DNA of 64,000 nucleotides from Rhodoferax koreense (GTDB lineage Bacteria > Pseudomonadota > Gammaproteobacteria > Burkholderiales > Burkholderiaceae_C): positions 5,642,001-5,706,000 of the forward strand of contig NZ_CP019236.1 of NCBI RefSeq assembly GCF_001955695.1. Direction: 5' to 3'. Below the pieces are notes generated by a model that saw only the letters and a program-made list of their open reading frames with translations, had not been told where the DNA came from and did no database searches. A program made the position numbers and the translations under genes. This document shows, piece after piece, positions 37,305 to 45,569 of the stretch. Numbering within the stretch: position 1 is the stretch's first letter; the number at the start of each line of letters is the position of its first letter.

Positions 37305-37335
37305 TCCACACTGTCACAGGTGGGTCGAAGGTTTT
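37297..37335 (+). terminator. Riboswitch expression-platform terminator
   Basis: A 13-bp stem: ACCTTCGATCCAC (37297-37309) pairs with GTGGGTCGAAGGT (37320-37332) with one G-U pair and a 10-base loop, followed by TTTT. Its 5' arm overlaps the 3' strand of riboswitch helix P1, so Mn2+-bound P1 would block the terminator and allow readthrough. Confidence 0.8.
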
Positions 37336-37417
37336 CCGCGCAGATTTTGCCCGGTTTCCTCGGCTCCGGTTTCAGGTGGTTTTCGACAAATCAACCCACA
37401 ACAAACGGAGTTTTCAC

Positions 37418-38131
37418 ATGGAATTTCTATCGGCGCCCTGGTGGTCGGCCCTGCTGGCCATCATCCTGATCGACCTGGTTCTCGCCGGCGACAACGCCAT
37501 CGTCATCGCCCTGGCGGCACGCAGCCTGCCCACCCACCTGCAACGCAAGGCCATCATCTGGGGCACGGTCGGCGCCATCGTCGTGCGCTCCATCATGACG
37601 GTGGGCGTGGTCTGGCTGCTGAAGATCCCGGGCCTGATGCTGGCCGGCGGCCTCGGCCTCGTCTGGATCGCCTACAAGCTGCTGTCCGATCAGTCGGACG
37701 GCGAGCACCAAGGCCCCGTGGCCAACACCTTCTGGGGCGCAATGAAGACCATCGTCATCGCCGATGCGCTGATGGGCATCGACAACGTGCTCGGCGTGGC
37801 CGGCGCGGCGCACGGCGCCTTCGACCTGGTCATCCTGGGCCTGCTGATCAGCGTGCCGATCGTGGTCTTCGGCAGCACCATGGTGCTCAAGCTGGTCGAA
37901 CGCTTCCCGATCATCATCCAGGCCGGCGCCGCCGTGCTGGCCTTCACCGCCGCCAAGATGATCGTCAGCGAGCCGCTGCTCGACGCCGTGTTCGACCCGC
38001 CGGAGATGATCCACACCGCCGCACGCTGGGCGGTCTATGCCGTGGCCGTGCTGGGCGTGCTGTTGGCAGGCCGATGGGCCGCCAGGCGCAACCAGCAGGC
38101 GACGGCCACGGAGCAGGTCGCCAATACCTGA
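37418..38131 (+). CDS. TerC/YkoY family membrane protein, Mn-responsive
   Basis: A 237-residue TerC-family protein (MEFLSAPWWSALLAIIL) with about seven membrane helices and the paired acidic motifs DLVLAGDNAIVIALA and ADALMGIDNVLGVAG that probably coordinate metal. It starts at ATG 37418 after AAACGGAG; the frame is open upstream only because it runs through the riboswitch. The upstream element implies Mn2+ induction and a role in Mn2+ efflux or in metalating exported proteins. Confidence 0.92.
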   Translation: MEFLSAPWWSALLAIILIDLVLAGDNAIVIALAARSLPTHLQRKAIIWGTVGAIVVRSIMTVGVVWLLKIPGLMLAGGLGLVWIAYKLLSDQSDGEHQGPVANTFWGAMKTIVIADALMGIDNVLGVAGAAHGAFDLVILGLLISVPIVVFGSTMVLKLVERFPIIIQAGAAVLAFTAAKMIVSEPLLDAVFDPPEMIHTAARWAVYAVAVLGVLLAGRWAARRNQQATATEQVANT

Positions 38132-38200
38132 GCGCCCGCCAGAGCGCCAAACCGGGGCGGCAACCGCCGCCCCGCAACCGAGCCACTACCAGGAGCTTGC

Positions 38201-38668
38201 ATGGACAAAGTCATTGTGTTGATCGACGACGTGGCCTACGCCCAGGACCATCTGCGCCCGATGCTGGGCCGCGCCTGCGGCCTGTCGCCGGCCACGCTTT
38301 CCGGGCGGCACACGCACTGGGTGGTGGTGGCCTGTGCGCCGCGCATGACGCAGCGCGTGAGCAAATGGGTGAGCCACCGCTCGCGCGAGAACTGGCGCAC
38401 CAAGTGGTCGGACCGGCTGTTCGCCGAACTCGCGCCCTGGCTGCAGCGGCATGGCGACGTGTGGACGCCGGTGGTGGCCACCGGCCCGCTGCCCGAACTC
38501 ACCGAAGGGCTGATGGCCGAACATGGCACGAACCATCTGCTGGACGTGCGGCGGCCCAAGCTCAGCCCCGGACAGTCGGCATCGACCACGGTCATGGGCC
38601 AGCAGCATTGGTCGTTCGCCGGTGTCCTGGCCGGCCTCGGCCTGGTGCTGAGCCTGGGCCTGGACTGA
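38201..38668 (+). CDS. Hypothetical protein with C-terminal membrane anchor
   Basis: A 155-residue protein beginning MDKVIVLIDDVAYAQDHL. Residues 1-125 appear globular and cytoplasmic, with a nucleotide- or universal-stress-like opening strand; residues about 137-154 (WSFAGVLAGLGLVLSLGL) form a C-terminal hydrophobic tail. I recognise no named family. It lies 69 bases downstream of the riboswitch-controlled terC gene on the same strand and may share its transcript, so a link to Mn or envelope metal balance is possible. Confidence 0.65.
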   Translation: MDKVIVLIDDVAYAQDHLRPMLGRACGLSPATLSGRHTHWVVVACAPRMTQRVSKWVSHRSRENWRTKWSDRLFAELAPWLQRHGDVWTPVVATGPLPELTEGLMAEHGTNHLLDVRRPKLSPGQSASTTVMGQQHWSFAGVLAGLGLVLSLGLD

Positions 38669-38702
38669 GCGCGATTTCGGCCCTGGCTTCGACAGGATCG
38701 CG

Positions 38703-40412
38703 CTATCCGGGAGATTCGCCGGCGTAAAGATTCGCATGGGCCGCGCGGATGACCTTCTTGTCGAGCTTGCCGACGCCGGTCTTCGGTATCGCATCCACGA
38801 ACAGGATGCGGTCGGGCAACTGCCATTTGGCGAAAGTCTTCGACAGGTGCGCATGCAGCTGCTGCAGCGTGGCTTGTCGGTCCGGCTTCAGGACCACCAG
38901 CGCCAGCGGCCGTTCCTGCCACCGGGGATGCGGAATGCCCACGACCGCCGCGTCGCGCACGGCCGGATGCCCCAGCAGCGCGTTTTCCATGTCGATCGAT
39001 GAAATCCATTCGCCGCCGCTCTTGATCACGTCCTTGAGCCGGTCGGTGACCTTCACATAGCCGTCGGTATCGATGGTGCCCACGTCGCCCGAACGCCAGT
39101 AGCCGTTGAAGAACCGGTCCGCCGCGTCGGGCATGTCGTGGTAGCTGGTGGAAATCCACGGGCCGCGCAGGCAGATCTCGCCGACGGCCTGGCCGTCGTG
39201 CGGCAAGGCCTGGTCGTCCGCGCCCAGCAGCAGAATGTCGACACCGCACACCGGCAGGCCCTGCTTGCGCTTGAGATCCCACGCCGCCTCGGCGCAAAGG
39301 CGTTGCTTGAGCGTGGGCTTGAGCCGGTTGAGCGCCACCAGCGGCGTGGTCTCGGTGGCGCCGTAGCCGTGCACCACCTCGGCGCCCGTCGTCTCGTGGA
39401 AGCCGATCATCATCGGCAGCGGCGGCTCGGTGGCGCCGGACATCATGCGCAGGCGCCGGAAGTCGGGCTTGACCGGCAGCGTCTCGATGTACTGCAGCAT
39501 CGGCTGGAAGATCGCCGGCGCGCCGTTGGTGATGGTGACGCCTTCGGCCATGATGGCGTCGGCCAGCGGCCTCATGTCCTCCACCGAGTAGCAGCCCGGC
39601 AGCACGATCTTGTTGGCCATCATGGTGGCGGCCTGCGGCAACCCCCAGCACTGGCCGTGGAACATCGGGGTGAGCAGCATGGTGCAGTCGTCCAGCGTCA
39701 TCCCCATGTTCGCGGCCACCGACATGGAATGCAGGTAGATCGCGCGGTGCGAGTAATAGACCCCCTTCGGCCGCCCGGTGGTGCCGGTGGTGTAGCAGGC
39801 GCTGTAGGCCGCGTGTTCATCGACCATCGGCCAGTCGATGGCGGGCTCCGCCGCGGCGAGCAGGTCCTCGTGGTGGTGCAGCGGTGCCAGCGAGGTCCGG
39901 ATCTCGGACAGCGGCTTGTCGGTCATCACCACCCAGCCCTTCACGCCGGGCACGTGCGGCGCGATCGACTCCGCGACCGGCAGCAGGCTCTCGTCGACGA
40001 AGATCAACGCGGCCTGGCTGTGCGTGACGACGTAGCCCAGGTCTTCGACACCGAGCCGGAGGTTCATCTGCAGCAACACGGCGGCAAGACCCGGGATGGC
40101 GTAGTAGAGCTCGAAGTGCCGGCGGCTGTTCCAGTCGAGCACGCCCACGCGGTCGCCCGGGCCGATGCCCAGGCCACGCAGCGCATTGGCCGCGCGGCAC
40201 ACACGCTGGTAGCAATCGCGGTAGGTGTAGCGGTCCCAGCCGCCGTCCGCGCGCCTGGCAACGATCTCCTGCTCGGGATGCGTGCGCGCCGCGTGCCGGA
40301 TCAGTGTGGTCGTGTTGAGCTGGTAGTCGTGTCCCATCGTCGAGGGGCAGCCTCGGACAATGCCGTCGCGATGGGATGTCGTGGTCAGGGTGGTCAAGGT
40401 GGTCATGAGCAT
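38703..40412 (-). CDS. Acyl-CoA synthetase (FadD-like, class I adenylate-forming)
   Basis: A 569-residue AMP-dependent acyl-CoA ligase. Motifs are YTTGTTGRPKGVYYSHRA (phosphate loop), VHGYGATETTPL and the hinge GYVKVTDRLKDVIKSGGEW, with the late catalytic Lys in KTGVGKLDKK. It activates a carboxylic acid to its CoA ester, here probably the cluster's substrate or an intermediate. The start is uncertain: ATG 40412 lies eight bases after the racemase stop; ATG 40337 begins the conserved part. It is likely cotranscribed with the racemase under dyad site D. Confidence 0.9.
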   Translation of the reverse strand: MLMTTLTTLTTTSHRDGIVRGCPSTMGHDYQLNTTTLIRHAARTHPEQEIVARRADGGWDRYTYRDCYQRVCRAANALRGLGIGPGDRVGVLDWNSRRHFELYYAIPGLAAVLLQMNLRLGVEDLGYVVTHSQAALIFVDESLLPVAESIAPHVPGVKGWVVMTDKPLSEIRTSLAPLHHHEDLLAAAEPAIDWPMVDEHAAYSACYTTGTTGRPKGVYYSHRAIYLHSMSVAANMGMTLDDCTMLLTPMFHGQCWGLPQAATMMANKIVLPGCYSVEDMRPLADAIMAEGVTITNGAPAIFQPMLQYIETLPVKPDFRRLRMMSGATEPPLPMMIGFHETTGAEVVHGYGATETTPLVALNRLKPTLKQRLCAEAAWDLKRKQGLPVCGVDILLLGADDQALPHDGQAVGEICLRGPWISTSYHDMPDAADRFFNGYWRSGDVGTIDTDGYVKVTDRLKDVIKSGGEWISSIDMENALLGHPAVRDAAVVGIPHPRWQERPLALVVLKPDRQATLQQLHAHLSKTFAKWQLPDRILFVDAIPKTGVGKLDKKVIRAAHANLYAGESPG

Positions 40413-40419
40413 CAGGCGT

Positions 40420-41457
40420 TCACAGGGGGGCGAAGCGCGGCGCGGCGGCGACGGCGATGGCGCCGTCCGCGCCAGGGGCATAGATGCCGCGCGCGACGTT
40501 GTGCGGATGGTGCGCGGCCTCGGCCAGGCTCAGCACGGGCGCGAAACACGCGTCGCTGCCTTCGAGCAGGGCGCACCAGTGCGCGCGCGGTTGGCTGCGA
40601 AAACGGGCGGCCATCCGCGCCTTGAGCGCGGGCCAGGCGGCCTTGTCGTGCTGGCGGGCCGGGTCGACATCCGCAAGCCCGAGCTTGTCGAGCAACAGCG
40701 CATAGAACTGCGGCTCGAGCGCCGCGACGGTGATGAAGCCGCCGTCGGCGCATGCGTAGCTGTCGTAGAACGGCGAGTCGTGGAACGGGCTGGGCTGCGC
40801 GCCGTCGATCTGCCCGCCGCCGCGAATCCACTGCACCAGCGTGCCCAGCATCGCCACGATGTCCACGATGGCGGCATCGACCACGCGGCCGCGCCCGCTC
40901 TGGCGCGCCTCGAACAATGCACATGCGATGCCGAACGCCAGTCCCAACGCACCGCAGGCGTCGCCGACGACGGTGGGCGGCACCCTGGGCGCCTGCCCCG
41001 CGGGGGCCGCGAGCGACAGCAGCCCGGTCAGCGCCACGTAATTGAGGTCATGGCCGGCCGCCTGCGCGAGCGGCCCGCACTGGCCCCATCCGGTCATGCG
41101 GCCGTAGACCAGGCGTGGGTTGCGCGCCGCGCATGGCGCCGGGCCTACGCCCAGGCGCTCCATGACGCCGGGGCGGTTGCCTTCGACCAGGGCGTCGGCG
41201 TCGGCCACGAGGTCCAGCGCCCGGGCCAGGCCCGCCGTCGATTTCAGGTCGACCTGTTCCACGCGCTTGCCGCGCCGCAACGGGTTCTCGCCCGCGACAC
41301 CGAGGCTTTCGTTGACCACCGCCGCACCGGGCCGCACGAGCGTCGTCACGTCAGCACCCATGTCCGCGAGCATGCGGGCGGCCAGCGGCCCCGGGCCGAT
41401 GCCTTCGAACTCGACGATGCGCACGCCGTGCAAGGGGGGAAAACTTTGGACCATCAT
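40420..41457 (-). CDS. Alpha-methylacyl-CoA racemase (CaiB/BaiF family III)
   Basis: A 345-residue family III CoA-transferase-fold protein. The racemase catalytic pair is in place: His136 in AAGHDLNYVALTG and Asp166 in VVGDACGALGLAFG, matching His126/Asp156 of the mycobacterial enzyme MCR. Such racemases turn (2R)-2-methylacyl-CoA into the (2S) form that acyl-CoA dehydrogenases can use, so this gene is the main hint that the cluster handles 2-methyl-branched chains. It is 107 bases downstream of the STAND regulator, with its own dyad-site promoter between. Confidence 0.87.
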   Translation of the reverse strand: MMVQSFPPLHGVRIVEFEGIGPGPLAARMLADMGADVTTLVRPGAAVVNESLGVAGENPLRRGKRVEQVDLKSTAGLARALDLVADADALVEGNRPGVMERLGVGPAPCAARNPRLVYGRMTGWGQCGPLAQAAGHDLNYVALTGLLSLAAPAGQAPRVPPTVVGDACGALGLAFGIACALFEARQSGRGRVVDAAIVDIVAMLGTLVQWIRGGGQIDGAQPSPFHDSPFYDSYACADGGFITVAALEPQFYALLLDKLGLADVDPARQHDKAAWPALKARMAARFRSQPRAHWCALLEGSDACFAPVLSLAEAAHHPHNVARGIYAPGADGAIAVAAAPRFAPL

Positions 41458-41486
41458 GTCGTGGAAGAGAACCTGGGACGGTGGGC

Positions 41487-41530
41487 ATGTTCGTCGGGGG
41501 CGCGAAGCGGCGCATCGTCGCTACCGACGA
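41487..41530 (-). promoter_or_regulatory. Dyad site D: candidate operator and promoter of the racemase-ligase operon
   Basis: Perfect dyad TCGTCG-CTAC-CGACGA (41515-41530) between the regulator stop and the racemase start. Toward the racemase, 22 bases separate it from GAACAT (41487-41492), placed as a -10, 30 bases before the start codon. This matches the geometry of four other sites in the cluster. Confidence 0.7.
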
Positions 41531-41564
41531 CCGCCCGCGCCGGCAAGGCGCCGCCGGGCGCCGC

Positions 41565-44279
41565 TCAGCGGATCACGTCGAGCCGCCGCGCAATCGCCAC
41601 CGCTTCCGCGCGGCTGCGGGCGTTGAGCTTGGTGTTGACGTTGCGCAGATGGGTGCGGACGGTGCTGTCGGAGAGCTTGAGTTTTTCGGAAATCCCGCTG
41701 TTGGAATTCCCCTGCTCGACCAGCTGCAGGATCTGGATCTCCTTGCGCGTCAGCGGCTCCATGAGCGCGTGCGGCGCGGGCGTGCCCGCGCTGTCGAGTG
41801 TCATCGGGCCGAAGGATTCGATCAACCGCTGGACATGCGCGACCAGGATCGGGTCGCTGCGGCTGGCCGGTGTCTCGTGCAGCACCGCGTAGTAGTGGTG
41901 CACGAGCCGGCCGATGGCCTCGCCCTCGTCGACGAACATGCGCACGAAACCCTCCTGGCTGGCTTGCCGCAGCACGCCCGCGAGGATTTCGGTCGAAGCG
42001 GCGGGCTTGCCGCTGCGCTGCAGCGCGAGGCTGTAGAGCACACGCAGCTGCAGCAGGCGGCGTTGGCGCGACTGCCGGGCCGCCAGTTCCATCTCACGCT
42101 CCAGCGGCTCCAGCGTCGAACGCGCATCGCCGAAATGGATGTCGCGCCGGATGCGCGCGAGTTCCAGGTACTCGACCTCGTGCGCCGGCAGGCGTTGCCG
42201 CCGGATGCGTTCCCACACGGCCGGGTCGGCGGCGCGTTCCAGCTCTTCGGTGGCGGCCTGCTCGTTGCCCTGCATCAACAATTGGCGCGCACGCTCGAGC
42301 TTGGCGCTGGCCACCAGGCGGTCCAACTGGCGCGCATGGCCCAACTGCTCGAGCGCCGACAGCGTCTCGAACGCCTTGCCCACGTCTCCCCGGTGAAAGG
42401 CGATGCGGGTGCGGATCACCTGGCCGAGGATCATGTGGTCGGGCAGGCCGACATCGCAGGCCAGTGGCAGATAGATGTTGACGAGGTGGTCGGCGCCGTT
42501 CAAGTCGTTGGCTTCGTACAGCGTCGCCGCATAGAGCATGCCGGCCCAGGCGTTGCCGCTGGCGTAGTCGTACGAGGCCCTGTGGGTGGTGCTGATCGCA
42601 ATGCGGAAACGCGCCGTGGCCTCCCGCAGCCGGCCGCGCTGGAAGTCCAGCATGCCGTCCAGCGACTCCGCATACATGCGGTTGAAGGTGCTGCCGCCGC
42701 GAACCCGGCGCGCGCCATCGATCAGCCGCTGCGCCTCGCGGTCTTCGCCCATGACCGAAAGAACGGCCGCCATCGCGTTGCGCAGCATGCTGTCGGCAAA
42801 CGCGTTGTGCGTCGGCAGCTGCGCCATGCTCGCCGTGCCGCTGGCATAGGCTTCGTCGTAGCGGTCCTGCATGGCCAGCAGCAGCGGGCCCTGCGCGTTG
42901 ACGTGCGCGATCACCTGCGGGTCCGTGCTGCCGCCCAGGTCGGCTTGCGCCAGGGTGGCCGCGGCCTCCCAGGCGCCACGCGTGAACAGCACCGGCCAGA
43001 CGGACATGGCCTGCAACAAGGGATAGGCGCGCAGGTCGCTCGCCGGTATCGCGTCGAACCACCGCGCCAGCATCCGCATGCGGCCGTCTTCGAGGAAATC
43101 CTGCACGGTGCCTTCGAGCAGGGCGAGCGCATGCGGATAGTCGCCGCCTTCGATCGCATGCTCGATCGCCGGCACGCGGCGGTGCTGCGATTCGTACCAG
43201 CCCGAGGCCGCGAGATGCAGTCGTGCCAGGTCGTCGGGAAGCTCGCGCGCCAGGCGGGCCCGCAGGTAGTCGGAAAAAAGCCCGTGGTAGCGGTAACTGC
43301 GATCCTGGCCTGCCAGGGAGACGAGAAAAAGATGCTGCTCGTCCAGCGTGCGCAGCAGGTGCTCGGCATCCACCTTCGGCATCAGGGCCTGGCACACGGA
43401 GGCATCGAGACTGCGCAGGATGCTCGTGCGCAGCAGGAACTCGCGCAACTCCGCCGGCTGGTGAGCGAGCACGTCCTCGGCCAGGTAGTCGGCCACCGCG
43501 CGGCTCGAGCCGGAGAACTGCTCGACGAAGTCGCTGCCGGGCCCTTCCCTTTCGAGCGACAGCGATGCCAGCCACAAGGCGGTGACCCAGCCCTCGGTCT
43601 TCTGGTGCAGGCGACGTATGGCCTCGAACGGCAGCTCGGGCAGCCTGCGCAGCCGGAAGTAGGCCTGGGCTTCTTCCAGGCTGAAGCGCATGGCCTCGGC
43701 ATCGAGTTCGAGCAACTGGCCGTGCGCGCGCAGCCGCGCCAGCCCCAGATCGGGCAGGTTGCGCGAACCGACGATCACCTGCCCGCCACGTGGCAGTCGC
43801 TCGATGGTCGCGCGCAGCAGCGCGAGCACGGCCGTTTCATGGATCGCCTCGAAGTCGTCCAGAAAAATCGCGAACGGTGCGGCAAGCGCATAGAGCGACT
43901 CCACCTTCTGCATCGGCGCGGCATCGCCGCGCGATGCCGGGACCAGGCTGCAGGCGACGGCACTGAAGCAATCGAGGAAGCGGCTCGCATCGTTGTCGGT
44001 GGTGTCCAGCGTGAGCCAGGCCGTCCGCACGCCCTGGGCGGCGAGGCGCTCGCGCAACTGCAGCATCGCCGTGGTCTTGCCGAAGCCGGCCGGCGCACGA
44101 AACACCGTCAGCCGAACCGCACCGGCGCCAGCCACCTTGTCGACGAGACTCCTGCGCCGCACCTGCGCGATGCCGGTAACGGGCGGTGAGAGCTTGGCGG
44201 CCAGCACCGATGAAATACACGGCGCATCGGCGACGGCGGATTCAATCATGGAACGCGTTTCCGGAGGGTGGTTGGACAT
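41565..44279 (-). CDS. MalT-like STAND/LuxR transcriptional activator
   Basis: A 904-residue regulator with the size and layout of MalT: an N-terminal P-loop ATPase (Walker A APAGFGKTT, 62-70; Walker B FAIFLDDFEA near 138-145), a long helical repeat region (about 350-820), and a C-terminal LuxR helix-turn-helix (LTRKEIQILQLVEQGNSNSG... SDSTVRTHLRNVNTKL). STAND activators form oligomers when they bind ATP and an inducer. It sits 63 bases after the MaoC gene on the same strand, so it is probably transcribed from dyad site B, and is the prime candidate to bind the five dyads. The inducer is perhaps a CoA ester or acid of the pathway. Confidence 0.9.
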   Translation of the reverse strand: MSNHPPETRSMIESAVADAPCISSVLAAKLSPPVTGIAQVRRRSLVDKVAGAGAVRLTVFRAPAGFGKTTAMLQLRERLAAQGVRTAWLTLDTTDNDASRFLDCFSAVACSLVPASRGDAAPMQKVESLYALAAPFAIFLDDFEAIHETAVLALLRATIERLPRGGQVIVGSRNLPDLGLARLRAHGQLLELDAEAMRFSLEEAQAYFRLRRLPELPFEAIRRLHQKTEGWVTALWLASLSLEREGPGSDFVEQFSGSSRAVADYLAEDVLAHQPAELREFLLRTSILRSLDASVCQALMPKVDAEHLLRTLDEQHLFLVSLAGQDRSYRYHGLFSDYLRARLARELPDDLARLHLAASGWYESQHRRVPAIEHAIEGGDYPHALALLEGTVQDFLEDGRMRMLARWFDAIPASDLRAYPLLQAMSVWPVLFTRGAWEAAATLAQADLGGSTDPQVIAHVNAQGPLLLAMQDRYDEAYASGTASMAQLPTHNAFADSMLRNAMAAVLSVMGEDREAQRLIDGARRVRGGSTFNRMYAESLDGMLDFQRGRLREATARFRIAISTTHRASYDYASGNAWAGMLYAATLYEANDLNGADHLVNIYLPLACDVGLPDHMILGQVIRTRIAFHRGDVGKAFETLSALEQLGHARQLDRLVASAKLERARQLLMQGNEQAATEELERAADPAVWERIRRQRLPAHEVEYLELARIRRDIHFGDARSTLEPLEREMELAARQSRQRRLLQLRVLYSLALQRSGKPAASTEILAGVLRQASQEGFVRMFVDEGEAIGRLVHHYYAVLHETPASRSDPILVAHVQRLIESFGPMTLDSAGTPAPHALMEPLTRKEIQILQLVEQGNSNSGISEKLKLSDSTVRTHLRNVNTKLNARSRAEAVAIARRLDVIR

Positions 44280-44342
44280 GGCCTATTTTGCACTTGTGCC
44301 CTGCTGACGACGGCCGCCCGCGTGCGGGCCACGGTGCATTTT

Positions 44343-44780
44343 TCACTCGGGCCAGGCCACCACGACCTGGCCTGGCCCGACGGTCACGGCCCCGTCGTTC
44401 TCGGTCCAGATCTCGATCTCCACCAGGTGCTCGCCCCCATCGCCGCGCCACTTGCGCAGCACCTTGCCCTGGACCACGGCCGTGCTTCCCACCGTGTTGA
44501 ACGACTTCATCCGGAAGCCCTGCAGACTGCGCAGCACGCCGGCCAGGCCGATGTACGCCCGCACGCTGCGCTCCCACATGCCCTGCAGCAGCAGGACGTT
44601 GGCATAGGCGTCGGCCGCGCCCGTGGACTGTGCATGTTCGGTGTTGTGGTGGATGGAGTTGAAGTCGCGGTTGGCACCCGCGGCCATCACCAGGCGATAG
44701 AGGCTGAGCGGGAACGCGAGCGGCGGCAGCGCATCGCCGGGCTCGATGTCGGACCAGCGGCGTTGGGGCGGTCTGTTCAT
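44343..44780 (-). CDS. MaoC-type enoyl-CoA hydratase subunit
   Basis: A 145-residue MaoC-like hot-dog protein with the hydratase motif in ANRDFNSIHHN (Asp39, His44). It would add water across the double bond of an enoyl-CoA. A separate FAS1-type partner is encoded upstream with a four-base overlap, as in two-part hydratases such as ChsH1/ChsH2 of mycobacterial sterol side-chain breakdown. Start ATG 44780 is fixed by the overlap. Confidence 0.88.
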   Translation of the reverse strand: MNRPPQRRWSDIEPGDALPPLAFPLSLYRLVMAAGANRDFNSIHHNTEHAQSTGAADAYANVLLLQGMWERSVRAYIGLAGVLRSLQGFRMKSFNTVGSTAVVQGKVLRKWRGDGGEHLVEIEIWTENDGAVTVGPGQVVVAWPE

Positions 44781-45421
44781 GCGGATGTCGCGGGCAGGGG
44801 GTTGTAGAAAAAGAAGCCGAGGCGGCAGCGCGCCACGACGTCCAGGCGCTGGTTGACCACCTCGTATTCCCAGAGGGTGAACGCGCCGCGCCCCACGCGC
44901 GTGGCCTTGGGATCGCAGCGCAACAGGCGGTTGCCGCGTCGGCCCAGCCGGTCGCCCACGACCGGCGCGCGAAGGTACTCGGCGCCATATTCGGTGGCGA
45001 AGAACCCCGTGGTCGGAGGTGCCACGGCCACCCGCGTGCCGCGCAGCGGGCTGTAGGCGGGCTGCGCGTTGCGCCCGGCATCGACGAACAGCGGCTCGCC
45101 CGGACGCCACTGCGCCGGCAGCGAGAAGGTACCGATGCTGGTATAGGGCGCGGTGACATCGTCGAAGCCGTGCCGGCGTGCCGTCTCGCGGTCGTAGTGC
45201 AGCGGGCAATCGAATTCCAACGGCTCCAGGTAGCGACGGATGGCCCCTGGCTCGACCAGGTCGGCGCCCCAGCACACGCTGCCATCCGACAGGTCCTGCC
45301 CGACCAGCGCGACCATGGGTTGCCAGGCGACCTGCCAGTCGTCCGCGCCGCCTGCGCTGGCCGCATCGGCCCCCGCTGTGGCATCCGGCGTGGCTGGCGC
45401 AACGATGGTGGTATCGCTCAT
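44777..45421 (-). CDS. FAS1-like/N-terminal MaoC dehydratase partner
   Basis: A 214-residue hot-dog-fold protein like the N-terminal half of type-2 hydroxyacyl-CoA dehydratases (region with PLEFDCPLHYDRETARRHGFDDVTAPYTS and TGFFATEYGAEY). It lacks the Asp-His motif, so it probably binds the acyl-CoA tail and depends on the downstream MaoC subunit. Start ATG 45421 has AAAGGAG ten bases upstream; ATG 45454 is an alternative. It is the first gene of the minus-strand arm of divergent dyad site B. Confidence 0.82.
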   Translation of the reverse strand: MSDTTIVAPATPDATAGADAASAGGADDWQVAWQPMVALVGQDLSDGSVCWGADLVEPGAIRRYLEPLEFDCPLHYDRETARRHGFDDVTAPYTSIGTFSLPAQWRPGEPLFVDAGRNAQPAYSPLRGTRVAVAPPTTGFFATEYGAEYLRAPVVGDRLGRRGNRLLRCDPKATRVGRGAFTLWEYEVVNQRLDVVARCRLGFFFYNPLPATSA

Positions 45422-45464
45422 GGAAGGCGGACTCCTTTGGGTCATGCAGGGCATCGATGGTGCG

Positions 45465-45536
45465 AGTCTAGGCAGACACGCCGCGCCGATGATCGTCGCT
45501 TTCGACGAGGCTTCGGCGGCGCCGCGTTTCTACCAT
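45465..45536. promoter_or_regulatory. Dyad site B: divergent operator with two promoters
   Basis: Perfect dyad TCGTCG-CTTT-CGACGA (45493-45508). Exactly 22 bases away on the minus side is TAGACT (45470-45465, read minus) for the maoC pair and regulator, and exactly 22 bases away on the plus side is TACCAT (45531-45536) for the acyl-CoA ligase. One operator appears to serve both directions. Confidence 0.75.
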
Positions 45537-45569
45537 CGCCCGGCACACCAAGAAGATGGAGACACAACG

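Noticed and set aside
37271..37417. A 49-codon N-terminal extension of the second TerC protein
   Set aside because: This stretch is the riboswitch and its terminator; the ribosome site and conserved protein start are at 37418.
38646..38697. Partial match to the REP-like repeat at the end of the 38.2-kb gene
   Set aside because: Only about 12 of 25 bases match, and half of it is in coding sequence; it may be chance.
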